A DNA stretch of 64,000 nt from Bradyrhizobium sp. B124 (GCF_038967635.1 NZ_CP152413.1:7196001-7260000), one strand, 5' to 3'; shown: positions 51,636 through 59,934, numbered from the stretch's first letter. Notes: a model not told the origin generated them from the letters alone. Translations and numbers: made by a program.

Positions 51636-52490
51636 CTACCAGGTCGCCGTGCCCTTCATGGTCGGCTGGCCCTCGGCATTCGCGGTCCACAGCTCCATAC
51701 CGCCGTCCTTGTCGTTGGCGTTGATCGAGAACTCGCTGCCCTCGAACAGCGGCTGCACGCCGCGATAGGTGAGCTTCTTCGGCGGCTTGCCGCCACGGAG
51801 CTTGGCGGCGAGCTCGACGATGAAGGAGGCCTGCAGCGGGCCGTGGAAGATCAGGCCCGGATAGCCCTCGACCTTGGTGACGTAGTCGCGATCGTAGTGG
51901 ATGCGGTGGCCGTTGAAGGTCAGCGCCGAATAGCGAAACAGCAGCACCGGATCGGAGACGTGGCTCTCGCGATGCTGCGCGGCCGGCGGAGGCGGCGGCG
52001 CCTTGGCAGGCGCCGAACTCTGCGTGCTCGTCATCTCGCGATAGACGATGTCCTGTCGCTCGCGAACCGCAACCCCGCGCGAGGTCGTCACCTCGTGATT
52101 GACCGAGACGAAGCACAGCGTGCCGGTCGAGCCCGATTTCACCGTGACGTCGGCAATCTTCGAGGTGCGCTTGGCTTCATCGCCAATGCGCAATGCGTCG
52201 AAGAATTCGAGCTCGCCGCCTGCCCACATCCGGCGCGGCAGCGGCACCGGCGGCAGGAAGCCGCCGCGGGTCGGGTGGCCGTCGGGGCCAAGCTGCGACA
52301 TCGGAAACACCGGCTGCGCCAGGCACCAATGCGTGGTCCACGGCGCGGCGTCGCCGGCCTTCGGCTCGCCGATCTCCTGGAACAGCGTCGCGCGCAGTCC
52401 CATCACGAGATATTTGGTGACGACGTCGGAGGCCTCAGTGCTGCGGCCGATCCACTGGCGGAGATGATCGAGGTCGAGTTTATCGGTCAT
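51636..52490 (-). CDS. FAS1-like/MaoC-type dehydratase (HTD2 family hydratase)
   Basis: A 284-residue double hot-dog protein of the FAS1-like dehydratase/HTD2 type. The C-terminal hot dog carries the hydratase-like segment [22 protein letters not shown] with the catalytic His-Asp pattern, followed by [16 protein letters not shown]. The N-terminal hot dog ([20 protein letters not shown]) is degenerate. Relatives include mesaconyl-C4-CoA hydratase and itaconyl-CoA hydratase. It lies 27 bases after a CoA-transferase and in one operon with an acyl-CoA dehydrogenase, a set consistent with CoA-bound C5 dicarboxylate breakdown. The substrate is inferred from neighbours only. Confidence 0.87.
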   Translation of the reverse strand: MTDKLDLDHLRQWIGRSTEASDVVTKYLVMGLRATLFQEIGEPKAGDAAPWTTHWCLAQPVFPMSQLGPDGHPTRGGFLPPVPLPRRMWAGGELEFFDALRIGDEAKRTSKIADVTVKSGSTGTLCFVSVNHEVTTSRGVAVRERQDIVYREMTSTQSSAPAKAPPPPPAAQHRESHVSDPVLLFRYSALTFNGHRIHYDRDYVTKVEGYPGLIFHGPLQASFIVELAAKLRGGKPPKKLTYRGVQPLFEGSEFSINANDKDGGMELWTANAEGQPTMKGTATW

Positions 52491-52517
52491 GACTGGATTG
52501 CCCGGGCAGGAGGGATT

Positions 52518-53618
52518 TCAGGGTCGTTTGATGCGCTCGCCGATCGCGGGCACCTTGCCGTAGTGCCTGTCCTCGCCGACCACGATCGCGGCCGGCGCCG
52601 GATAGCTGACACGTCCGTTCGGCGTGTCGACCTCGATGCGGCGCAGATGCGGATGCCTGGCGAGGTCGTCCATGCTGTTGACCTCGGCAAAGGCGATGTC
52701 GGCCTCGGCGAGCTTGCCCAGCAAGTCCTCGCGCGTGAGCCTGCCGAAACTGTCGCTAACGATCTGGTCGGTCAGCGCGCGGTTGCGCACGCGCTCAACC
52801 ATGTTGGCAAAGCGCGGATCGTCGGGCAGGCCGGGCTGGCCCAGCACCTTGGCGCACAGCGTCTTCCACTCGCGCTCGCTCTGGATCGAGATCAGGATCT
52901 CCTTGCCGTCCTTCGAGCGGAACACGCCGTAGGGCGCGATCGAGGGATGGGCGAGGCCGATCCGCTTCGGCGACTTGCCGTCCTCGGCATTGAGCAGCGG
53001 CACGGTGAGCCAGTCGGCCATCACGTCGAACATCGAGATCCGGATGTCGGCACCGTCTCCGCTGCGGCCGCGGCCGATCAGCGCTTCGAGGATCGACGCA
53101 TGCGCGGTGGCGCCGGTCGCGACATCGACGATCGACATGCCGACGCGCGAGGCGCCCTCGGGGCCGCCGGTGATCGAGGCGAGACCGCTCTCGGCCTGGA
53201 TCAGCAGGTCATAGGCCTTGCGGTCGGCATACGGGCCGGTATCGCCATAGCCGGTGATGGTGCACATGATCAGCTTCGGATAGGCCGTGCGCAGCCGTTC
53301 ACGCGAGAAGCCGAGCTTGTCCATCGAGCCCGGCTTGAGGTTCTGCAGCAGCACGTCGGCGCCCGCGATCAGCTCCTCGAGCTGTGCGCGGCCCTCCTTG
53401 GTGGCGAGGTCGACCACGGCGGAATCCTTGCCGCGGTTGAGCCAGACGAAATAGCTGCTCTGGCCCTTCGCCGCGGCGTCGTAGCCGCGAGCGAAATCGC
53501 CCTCGGGCCGCTCGATCTTGATGACATGAGCGCCGGCATCGGCCAGGCGTGACGAGCAGAACGGCGCAGCGACCGCCTGTTCGACGGCAATGACGGTCAA
53601 TCCCTCAAGCGGCAGCAT
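52518..53618 (-). CDS. Class III CoA-transferase (CaiB/BaiF family)
   Basis: A 366-residue CaiB-type CoA-transferase with the N-terminal CoA-binding region (GLTVIAVEQAVAAPFCSSRL, DAGAHVIKIERPEGDFARGY) and catalytic Asp137 in AYDLLIQAESG. It makes an acyl-CoA from a free acid using another acyl-CoA. It sits between an acyl-CoA dehydrogenase (11 bases upstream) and a FAS1-like hydratase (27 bases downstream), all read from the promoter shared with the divergent LysR gene. Mesaconyl-CoA C1-C4 and itaconate CoA-transferases belong to this class, which suits the proposed C5 route. Confidence 0.92.
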   Translation of the reverse strand: MLPLEGLTVIAVEQAVAAPFCSSRLADAGAHVIKIERPEGDFARGYDAAAKGQSSYFVWLNRGKDSAVVDLATKEGRAQLEELIAGADVLLQNLKPGSMDKLGFSRERLRTAYPKLIMCTITGYGDTGPYADRKAYDLLIQAESGLASITGGPEGASRVGMSIVDVATGATAHASILEALIGRGRSGDGADIRISMFDVMADWLTVPLLNAEDGKSPKRIGLAHPSIAPYGVFRSKDGKEILISIQSEREWKTLCAKVLGQPGLPDDPRFANMVERVRNRALTDQIVSDSFGRLTREDLLGKLAEADIAFAEVNSMDDLARHPHLRRIEVDTPNGRVSYPAPAAIVVGEDRHYGKVPAIGERIKRP

Positions 53619-53629
53619 GATCCGAGAAC

Positions 53630-54799
53630 TCAGTAGGAGCGGGGCATGCCGAGCACGTGCTCGGCGACGAACGACAGGATCAGATTGGTCGAGATCGGCG
53701 CAACCTGATAGAGCCGGGTTTCGCGGAACTTGCGCTCGACGTCGTACTCCTCGGCGAAGCCGAAGCCGCCATGGGTCTGCACGCAGGCATTGGCCGCTTC
53801 CCAGGACGCATCCGCTGCCAGCATCTTGGCCATGTTGGCCTCCGCGCCGCAGTCGAGGCCGGCCTCGTATTTGCGGGTGGCTTCCTTCACCATCAATTCG
53901 GCGGCGCGCATCGAGGCATAGGCCTTGGCGATCGGAAACTGGATGCCCTGGTTCTGGCCGATCGGCCGGCCGAACACGCTGCGTTCCTTGGCGTAGTTGG
54001 TCGCCTTCTGGATGAACCACTTGGCATCGCCGACGCATTCGGCGGCGATCAGGATGCGCTCGGCATTCATGCCGGACAGGATGTAGCGAAAACCCTTGCC
54101 TTCCTCGCCGATCAGGTTCTCCGCCGGCACCTTCATGTCGGTGAAGAACACCTCGGTCGTGGCGTGATTCATCATGGTTCTGATGGGGCGGATCTCCAGC
54201 CCCTTGCCCTTCACCTCGCGCATGTCGACGATGAACACCGAGAGCCCGTCGGTGCGCTTCTTGGACTGCTCCTTCGGCGTGGTGCGCGCCAGCAGCACCA
54301 TCAGGTCGGAATATTCGGCGCGGCTGGTCCAGATCTTCTGGCCGTTGACGACGTAGTGGTCGCCCTCACGTCGCGCGAAGGTCTTCAGCGACGAGGTGTC
54401 AGTGCCGCTGGTCGGCTCGGTGACGCCGAACGCCTGCAGCCGTAATTCGCCGGTCGCGACCTTCGGCAGATATTTCGCCTTCTGCGCGTCGTTGCCGTGC
54501 CGCAGCACGGTGCCCATCGTGTACATCTGGGCGTGGCAGCCGCCGCCGTTGCAGCCGGCGCGCTGGATCTCTTCGAGGATCGCCGCCGCCGCCGACAGCT
54601 TCAGACCGGCGCCGCCATATTCCTCGGGGATCAGCACCGAGAGATAGCCGGCCTCCGTCAGCGCATCGACGAACTCCTTCGGATAGGCCATCTGGCGGTC
54701 GAGCTTGCGCCAGTATTCGCCGGGAAACTGCGCGCAGAGCTTTGCGACGGCGTCGCGGATGTCTGTGTGGTCGTCGGTGTGCTGTTCGTGTGCGGTCAT
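53630..54799 (-). CDS. Acyl-CoA dehydrogenase
   Basis: A 389-residue acyl-CoA dehydrogenase with complete domains: QAFGVTEPTSGTDTSSLKT (flavin/substrate), ERSVFGRPIGQNQGIQF, and QTHGGFGFAEEYDVERKFRE near the C-terminus. The C-terminal YEGT catalytic Glu is missing (YQVAPIST), but the isovaleryl-type base is present as the Glu in GMNAERIL, so it should be active. First gene of an operon with a CoA-transferase and a FAS1-like dehydratase, divergent from a LysR regulator. Oxidation of a branched or dicarboxylic acyl-CoA, such as methylsuccinyl-CoA, is a reasonable hypothesis. Confidence 0.92.
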   Translation of the reverse strand: MTAHEQHTDDHTDIRDAVAKLCAQFPGEYWRKLDRQMAYPKEFVDALTEAGYLSVLIPEEYGGAGLKLSAAAAILEEIQRAGCNGGGCHAQMYTMGTVLRHGNDAQKAKYLPKVATGELRLQAFGVTEPTSGTDTSSLKTFARREGDHYVVNGQKIWTSRAEYSDLMVLLARTTPKEQSKKRTDGLSVFIVDMREVKGKGLEIRPIRTMMNHATTEVFFTDMKVPAENLIGEEGKGFRYILSGMNAERILIAAECVGDAKWFIQKATNYAKERSVFGRPIGQNQGIQFPIAKAYASMRAAELMVKEATRKYEAGLDCGAEANMAKMLAADASWEAANACVQTHGGFGFAEEYDVERKFRETRLYQVAPISTNLILSFVAEHVLGMPRSY

Positions 54800-54951
54800 G
54801 ATTTCGTTTTGCCGAGAGGTTGCGCCAGAGCGTTGTCGAGCGAAGCGGAAGCCGGTTCGCGTGAGGAAAACGCCCGCTGTTGTGGGGTCCCGGTAAACTC
54901 CCTATGCTGTTTTGTTATAGCGTATGAACCTGCCTTCCAGGATTGGCAAGT

Positions 54952-55875
54952 ATGGATTTCCGCCAGCTTAGGACCTTTGCGTGCGTCGCGGAACTCGGGA
55001 GTCTGAGCAAGGCATCCGATACCTTGCGGGTCGCGCAGCCGGCGCTGAGCCGGCAGATCAAGCTCTTGGAGCACGAGCTGCGCACCGAACTGTTCACGCG
55101 CAACGGCCGCGGCATGGTGCTGACCGATGCCGGCCGGCTGCTGCTCGCGCGCACCGGCGGTATCGTGCGGCAGATCGACCAGATCCGCGACGACATCCAG
55201 TCCGCGGGCGGCGCGCCATCCGGGCGCGTCGTGCTCGGGCTGGTGCCGACGGTGAGCTGCGTGATCTCGGCGCGGCTGGCGCGGCGCACGGTGGAACGCT
55301 ATCCCGGCATCTCGCTCTGCATCGTCGAAAGCTACAGCGGCCACCTGATCGAGTGGCTGCATCGCGGCGAGATGGATCTTGCGGTGATCTACGGCCCGTC
55401 GGTCGATCTGCACCTGGCGGTGCAGAGCCTCGGCCGCGACTCGATCGTCGCGGTCGGCCCGCGCGGCAGCGGGCTGAAGCAGAAGAAGCAGGTCGATATC
55501 GGATGGCTGCTGCGCCAGCGCCTGGTGCTGCCAAGTCATTCGCACGGGCTCCGCGCCATGATCGAGCATGCGGCAGCGAAGAAGAAGGTCACACTCGACG
55601 TCAAGCTCGAGGCGGATTCGTTCCGCGTGCTGACGAGTTTGGTGGAGGAGGGGCTCGGATACACCATGCTGCCGCCGTCCTCGGTACGCGGCGAGGTCGC
55701 CGACGGCCGGCTCGAGACCGCGCCGATCGCGCGGCCGGCGCCGCGGCGCGAGCTGACCCTGGCCTCGCCGGTCGAGCATCCCGGCTCCAACGCCATCACG
55801 CTGATCGCCAAATTGCTGCGTGATGAGGTCGCCGCGTGCCGCGCCGAGGGGCTCTGGGATATCCAGCTCGCCTGA
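54952..55875 (+). CDS. LysR family transcriptional regulator
   Basis: A 307-residue LysR-type regulator. The N-terminal winged HTH is standard (MDFRQLRTFACVAELGSLSK, LRVAQPALSRQIKLLEHELR, LFTRNGRGMVLTDAGRLLL), followed by the periplasmic-binding-protein-like effector domain starting at RVVLGLVPTVS. ATG at 54952 is preferred over a TTG three codons earlier; AGGA lies nine bases upstream. It is divergent from the acyl-CoA dehydrogenase operon with 152 bases between, the classic LysR layout, so it probably activates that operon in the presence of its substrate or a CoA intermediate. Confidence 0.93.
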   Translation: MDFRQLRTFACVAELGSLSKASDTLRVAQPALSRQIKLLEHELRTELFTRNGRGMVLTDAGRLLLARTGGIVRQIDQIRDDIQSAGGAPSGRVVLGLVPTVSCVISARLARRTVERYPGISLCIVESYSGHLIEWLHRGEMDLAVIYGPSVDLHLAVQSLGRDSIVAVGPRGSGLKQKKQVDIGWLLRQRLVLPSHSHGLRAMIEHAAAKKKVTLDVKLEADSFRVLTSLVEEGLGYTMLPPSSVRGEVADGRLETAPIARPAPRRELTLASPVEHPGSNAITLIAKLLRDEVAACRAEGLWDIQLA

Positions 55876-55888
55876 GCGCGGCGTCGCA

Positions 55889-56482
55889 TCATCTCACCTG
55901 GAAGCCGAGATGGCCGCGGAAGCGGTTCTTGAGATAGGTGCCGTCGCGTGGCGGCAGCGCGCGTTCGACTTCGCCGGCCGCGATCCGGATGCGCGCCAGC
56001 CGCGGACCGCCGCCGAGATCGCGCAGGCTCGCGCGGAAGCGTTGAATGCCGGCCATGTCGGTGATGTCGGAGACATGGCCGATGCCCGCGCCGCTCGCGA
56101 TCACCTCGAGCCTGGCCCCTAAGCCGGAATGGCTGAGCTGCATCCCGGTCTCGCCGAAATGGCCGTTGTCCAGCACCGCGATCGAGAGATTGCCGGGCTG
56201 CTTGGTGGCGATGGTCAAGAGGCTGCCGATGCCCATCAGCTGCTCGCCGTCGCCGGTGATAACAAGCACCGGGCGCTTCGGCTGCGCCAGCGCAAGGCCG
56301 AGCCCGACCATCGCGGCGCCGCCCATCGCGCCCCAGAGATAGAAATTGCCGGGATGCTCGCCGGCATCGAACACGTCGTAGGACGAGGAGCCGAGCCCGG
56401 AGATCACGAGCAGGTCGCCACGGTCGGTGAGCAGCGCCTTCACGGCGGCGCGGCGATCGAGAGTGCCTGTTGGCGCTGACAT
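55889..56482 (-). CDS. TPP-binding (PP-domain) subunit of a split 2-keto acid decarboxylase
   Basis: A 197-residue protein equal to the C-terminal TPP/Mg-binding domain of a TPP decarboxylase: GDG at 77-79 (VITGDGEQLMGIGSLLTIA) followed by Asn106 in VLDNGHFGETG, the normal GDG-x26-N spacing. It overlaps the upstream PYR-domain gene by one base (TGATG) with GAAGGAG before it, so the two chains are made together. Sulfopyruvate decarboxylase (ComDE) and some phosphonopyruvate decarboxylases have this split form. No other coenzyme M, phosphonate or taurine genes are near, so the substrate is open. Confidence 0.88.
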   Translation of the reverse strand: MSAPTGTLDRRAAVKALLTDRGDLLVISGLGSSSYDVFDAGEHPGNFYLWGAMGGAAMVGLGLALAQPKRPVLVITGDGEQLMGIGSLLTIATKQPGNLSIAVLDNGHFGETGMQLSHSGLGARLEVIASGAGIGHVSDITDMAGIQRFRASLRDLGGGPRLARIRIAAGEVERALPPRDGTYLKNRFRGHLGFQVR

Positions 56483-57042
56483 CAATGCGTCTCCTTCGTC
56501 CACTTCTTGCGGCCGATCATCCGCTGCGAGATCAGCACCGCGACCTGCTGATCGCCGTCATAGGCGAGCGAGGCGGCGGCCGAGATCACCTCCTCGGCGT
56601 CATCAGGGTTCTCCAGCCGCAGCACGGTGGTGCCCATGATCTCGAAGGCCTGCGGCGTCGCGCGGCCCATCGGGATCTGCCAGGGATTGAACTCGGCCCA
56701 TTCGCCGCGCATCGTCACCAGCGTGAGCAGCGGAAAGCGGCAGCTCGCCATCAGCGACAGCATGTTGACGCAATTGCCGACGCCGCTCGATTGCATCAAC
56801 AGCACTGCGCGATCGCCGCCGAGCCAGGCGCCGGCGGCCATCGCCACGCCTTCCTCCTCGGTGGTCAGCACCGTAGTCTTGATGTCGGCATCGGCGTGCG
56901 ACAGCTTGATCAGCTTCGAGTGTCCGGCGTCGGGGACGTAGGACACCTGCGCCACGCCAAAATCCTTCAGCGTGCGGTAGATCGCAACCGGCCAGTCGGT
57001 GCTGGTCGCGCTGTCCTGGTGAACGGCAATCTGGTCCATCAT
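56482..57042 (-). CDS. PYR-domain subunit of a split TPP-dependent decarboxylase
   Basis: A 186-residue protein equal to the N-terminal PYR domain of TPP enzymes, with the cofactor-activating Glu in TTEEEGVAMAAGAWLGG (about residue 63-64) and the MQSSGVGNCVNML and PLLTLVTMRGEWAE segments typical of sulfopyruvate/phosphonopyruvate decarboxylase alpha chains. It pairs with the downstream PP-domain gene, to which it is coupled. Neither chain alone has a full active site. Two adjacent ATGs (57042, 57039) are both possible starts after GAGG. Confidence 0.87.
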   Translation of the reverse strand: MMDQIAVHQDSATSTDWPVAIYRTLKDFGVAQVSYVPDAGHSKLIKLSHADADIKTTVLTTEEEGVAMAAGAWLGGDRAVLLMQSSGVGNCVNMLSLMASCRFPLLTLVTMRGEWAEFNPWQIPMGRATPQAFEIMGTTVLRLENPDDAEEVISAAASLAYDGDQQVAVLISQRMIGRKKWTKETH

Positions 57043-57151
57043 GGCCTCGGCTAGGGGCGCGCAGTGGCGCGTCCTCACCGAAGCCATAGCGCGTGAGGAC
57101 GTTTAGCTCCCGTCGCATCTGTGTCGCGCAGCTATGCCGGAATTGTATATC

Positions 57152-57275
57152 CCGTCATTGCGAGCCAACGGGTCGCGCGAACGCGCGCCCGATGACAGGC
57201 TCCGCGAAGCAATCCATCTCTCCGCATGCGTGGAGGGATGGATTGCTTCGTCGCTTCGCTCCTCGCAATGACGAG
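57152..57275. repeat. Palindromic intergenic repeat (family F)
   Basis: Inverted repeat with outer arms CGTCATTGCGAG and CTCGCAATGACG, and inner arms GAAGCAATCCATC / GATGGATTGCTTC. It lies between the split decarboxylase and PEP-mutase-family genes, which argues that they are separate transcription units. A shortened relative is at 45031-45093. Confidence 0.88.
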
Positions 57276-57307
57276 TTGCGGGATCAGGATGGCTAGTGTC
57301 TTCGAAC

Positions 57308-58111
57308 TCAGGCGTTCGGCTGCAGAAACGTGCCGTACTGCTTTCTCGTGACCACCGCGTCAGCGGCCTCTCCGATGACGCGCATCGCCGCCATCATCGG
57401 CCACGGCCCAAGGCTGACCCGGCGCACGCCGGCGCGGGCGAGCTCGCCGATTTCGGGAACGCCGCGCGTCACCATGATGTTGACCGGCAGCGGCGTCAGC
57501 TGAACGAGCCGCTCGATCAGCGCCAGGTCGGTGAGCCCCGGCACAAAAATGCCGTCGGCGCCGGCCTCGGCATAGATTGTCGCGCGTCGCACGGCTTCAT
57601 TGAGGCATTGCTCCGGCGAGCCGAATTTCAGCAGGAACGGATCGGTCCGCGCGTTGATGAAGAGGTGAATGCCGAGCTGCTGCGCGGTGTCGCGCACCGC
57701 CCTGATCTTGGCGGCATGCTGTTCGGGATCGACGAGCTGGCGCTTGCCGCCCAAAAGCCCGTCCTCGATATTGATGCCGATCGCGCCGGCCTTCAGGATC
57801 CTCGCCGCCGAACGCGCGGCGGCGTCCGCGGTGTCGCCATATCCGGCCTCCAGATCGATCGATACCGGAACCGGGACGGAAGCGGTCATCCGCGAGACCA
57901 GGCCCTCCACGATGTCGAGCGGGGCATCTTCGCCGTCGGCAAAGCCGAGCGCGGACGCCACCGCGCCGCTGCTGGTCGCGATGGCCGGCGAGGTCTTCGC
58001 GATCGCCTTGGCGGTCGCGACGTCCCAGGCATTGAACAGGATGAGCGGGTCGCCCGTCCTGTGAAGACCGTGAAACGCTTCGGCGTGTTGCTGCTGTGTC
58101 GTGGCGTCCAT
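57308..58111 (-). CDS. Isocitrate lyase/phosphoenolpyruvate mutase family protein
   Basis: A 267-residue TIM-barrel protein of the PEP mutase/isocitrate lyase superfamily. Metal-binding acids appear in VSIDLEAGYGDT and INIEDG, with NARTDPFL and the C-terminal RRVSLGPWPM also typical. It lacks the PEP mutase loop EDKxxxxNS and the isocitrate lyase KKCGH, so it is neither of those; relatives cleave 2-methylisocitrate-like or other alpha-hydroxy acids, and most are uncharacterised. The ATG at 58111 has AGGAG about eight bases upstream. It is next to an alpha/beta hydrolase on the same strand but 69 bases away. Confidence 0.88.
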   Translation of the reverse strand: MDATTQQQHAEAFHGLHRTGDPLILFNAWDVATAKAIAKTSPAIATSSGAVASALGFADGEDAPLDIVEGLVSRMTASVPVPVSIDLEAGYGDTADAAARSAARILKAGAIGINIEDGLLGGKRQLVDPEQHAAKIRAVRDTAQQLGIHLFINARTDPFLLKFGSPEQCLNEAVRRATIYAEAGADGIFVPGLTDLALIERLVQLTPLPVNIMVTRGVPEIGELARAGVRRVSLGPWPMMAAMRVIGEAADAVVTRKQYGTFLQPNA

Positions 58112-58180
58112 TGCGCGCACTCCTGTTCAGAGAGAGATTGAAAGACTTCGTGACGTGGTCGCTGGTTGCAGCACGGCTGT

Positions 58181-59080
58181 TCAGCCGGCGGCGTGGGTCT
58201 TGAACCAGTCCATGATCAGACCAGTGACTTCGGCCTCACGCTCGAGGTGCGGGAAGTGCCCGACATCGGGCAGGACAACGCGCTGATGTGGCCCCTTGAA
58301 GAGCGGCTCTTCCTTCATCGAGTACCGCGCCGTCGGATCGTTGCCGCCATAAATCGTCAGCGTCGGCGTATGCATGTCGTTGATCGGCAGCCGGCCCGCA
58401 ACTCCCGCATCGACCAGGCCACTGTAGTATTTCAGCGCCGCCTTCATGGTGCCGGGAGAGCTGAGCGTCTCCTTGACCGAGCGGAGATGCTCGTCGTTCT
58501 CCAGGGTTGGCGACCACAACTTCCAAAGGTAGTCGACGAAGGGAAGTCCCTCGATGTTGACCGCCGAGTGAGCGCCAGGCACCGTAAAGAAATAGACATG
58601 GAAGACCGATCGAACGGCATCGGGATCGCTCCTGAGGCTCGCGATCGTGATCGGGTGCGCGGTGTTCATGACAACCGCGGCCTTGATCGCCGACGGCGCC
58701 GTGGCCAGCACCTGGAACGTTGACGTGCCGCCCCAATCCATGCCGACGACGCGCGCCTGTCCATCGTCGCTCAGCGCCGCGATCAGCGCTTCGAGATCCT
58801 GGCCCAGCGCGATCGGATCGAAGATGCCGTCGGCCGGGATCTCGGTCGGCGCATAGCCCCGCAGGAACGGCGCGACCGCGCGATACCCGGTATCCGCGAA
58901 CACCTGCAGCTGCTTGCGATACGACCAGGCGTTGTCGGGAAAGCCGTGCATGAACATGACAAGCGGCCCGCTGCCCTGTTCGAGATAGGCAAACCGCACG
59001 CCGTTGGCCTGCACGTATTTCAGCGTGGGTTCGCTGCCAGCGGCGTCAGGCATTGCCAATGCGGTGCTTCGGATCGTCAT
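58181..59080 (-). CDS. Alpha/beta hydrolase, epoxide hydrolase/haloalkane dehalogenase-like
   Basis: A 299-residue alpha/beta-fold hydrolase. Oxyanion motif MHGFPDNAWSYRKQL near 44-58, nucleophile Asp in VGMDWGGTS (Asp rather than Ser points to an epoxide hydrolase or dehalogenase), a late acid in IYGGNDPTAR, and His in LPDVGHFPHLER. Cytosolic. It is divergent from a MarR-type regulator, with two copies of a palindrome between; one copy lies 41 bases before this start, so it is very probably repressed by that regulator. GGAGAG precedes the ATG. Confidence 0.92.
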   Translation of the reverse strand: MTIRSTALAMPDAAGSEPTLKYVQANGVRFAYLEQGSGPLVMFMHGFPDNAWSYRKQLQVFADTGYRAVAPFLRGYAPTEIPADGIFDPIALGQDLEALIAALSDDGQARVVGMDWGGTSTFQVLATAPSAIKAAVVMNTAHPITIASLRSDPDAVRSVFHVYFFTVPGAHSAVNIEGLPFVDYLWKLWSPTLENDEHLRSVKETLSSPGTMKAALKYYSGLVDAGVAGRLPINDMHTPTLTIYGGNDPTARYSMKEEPLFKGPHQRVVLPDVGHFPHLEREAEVTGLIMDWFKTHAAG

Positions 59081-59120
59081 CGCTGCTCTCCATCTTTTGT
59101 CGTGGTCACTCTCCGGACAA

Positions 59121-59176
59121 ATATGTGCGTAGCGCACATATCAGGTCAAGTTGTTTTTTGTGCGCAGCGCACATAT
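59121..59176. promoter_or_regulatory. Paired palindromic operators for the MarR regulator
   Basis: Two related palindromes in the divergent region. The first (59121-59141) has perfect 9-bp arms ATATGTGCG / CGCACATAT around TAG. The second (59159-59176) reads TGTGCGCAGCGCACATAT, with 6-bp perfect arms around CAG. Centres are 35 bases apart. Each sits next to one of the two start codons. Confidence 0.82.
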
Positions 59177-59186
59177 TATTCCCCGC

Positions 59187-59696
59187 ATGGAACACGGAAT
59201 CGCCAATCTGCTGGGTGCGCTGTCGCTCGCCGTCATGGATCGTATCGAGCAAGGTGCGCGCGAGGTGGTCGGCCGCGGCGGCGAGACACCCGCGGCCCTC
59301 ATCGTCATCGGCTACGGCCAGGGCATGACCAATGACAAGCTGAGGCGGATCCTCGGCCTGTCGCATTCCGGAACTGTCCGGCTGGTGGATCGCCTGGTTT
59401 CGGATCGGCTTGTCGAACGTCGCCCCGGAAAGGACGGCCGCGAGGTCGCCTTGCACCTGACGGCGTCAGGCGCTGCATCCCGCAACGAACTGCTGGCGTC
59501 CCGGATATCGGCGGTCACGTCATTGCTCGATGTGCTGTCGTCGGCCGAACGGAAGCAGCTTGCGACATTGATCCGCGAGCTGCTGGCAAGGCAGGATACC
59601 TCGGAGATGGACCGCTTCACGATCTGCCGGATGTGCGACGACCGGGTCTGCACCAATTGCCCGTTGCCGACGAACAAGAGCCAGCACGTTCGCTAG
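59187..59696 (+). CDS. MarR family regulator with C-terminal CxxC-x4-CxxC motif
   Basis: A 169-residue MarR-type regulator. The winged HTH is in the middle (MTNDKLRRILGLSHSGTVRL, VDRLVSDRLVERRPGKDGRE with the wing, VALHLTASG). The C-terminus ends in a four-Cys cluster ICRMCDDRVCTNCPLP (C-x2-C-x4-C-x2-C), suited to zinc or an iron-sulfur/redox switch and not part of a standard MarR. Two palindromes lie between it and the divergent alpha/beta hydrolase, so autoregulation plus hydrolase control is likely. The signal may be an oxidant, metal or electrophile. Confidence 0.9.
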   Translation: MEHGIANLLGALSLAVMDRIEQGAREVVGRGGETPAALIVIGYGQGMTNDKLRRILGLSHSGTVRLVDRLVSDRLVERRPGKDGREVALHLTASGAASRNELLASRISAVTSLLDVLSSAERKQLATLIRELLARQDTSEMDRFTICRMCDDRVCTNCPLPTNKSQHVR

Positions 59697-59738
59697 AGGG
59701 ATGACCCTACTCCGAGTCGAGCGGCAGGCTCCGCTTCA

Positions 59739-59881
59739 CCTCGCCCCGCGTGCGGGGAGAGGTCGGAACGCATCCTTGGATGTGATCCGGGTGAGGGGGA
59801 GCCTCCGCAAGCACAACTATCGCCGGATACGCGGAGACGGCCCCTCACCCCAACCCTCTCCCCGCAAGAACGGGGAGAGGG
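59739..59881. repeat. Palindromic intergenic repeat (family D, copy 2)
   Basis: Same build as the element at 36289-36430: end hairpins CCTCGCCCCGC...GCGGGGAGAGG and CCTCTCCCCGC...CGGGGAGAGG, with central GTGAGGGGGAGCCTCCGC / GCGGAGACGGCCCCTCAC arms. It is between the MarR gene and the convergent methyltransferase gene. Confidence 0.87.
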
Positions 59882-59934
59882 AGCGCAGTGCCATCGCGGT
59901 CACTGCTCGACCTTATGGCGCTAGCGCCTTGCCG

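Noticed and set aside
55889..58111. Phosphonate pathway: PEP mutase followed by phosphonopyruvate decarboxylase
   Set aside because: The PEP-mutase-family protein lacks the EDKxxxxNS loop, the genes are split by a palindromic repeat, and no aminotransferase or phosphonate gene is present.
59151..59186. Upstream start for the MarR gene
   Set aside because: It would place translation inside the second palindromic operator; the ATG at 59187 directly follows the regulatory region and opens the conserved domain.
11584..59881. Palindromic repeats as insertion-sequence ends
   Set aside because: They are short, have no transposase between paired copies, and are individually self-complementary, so they look like palindromic units and not IS termini.
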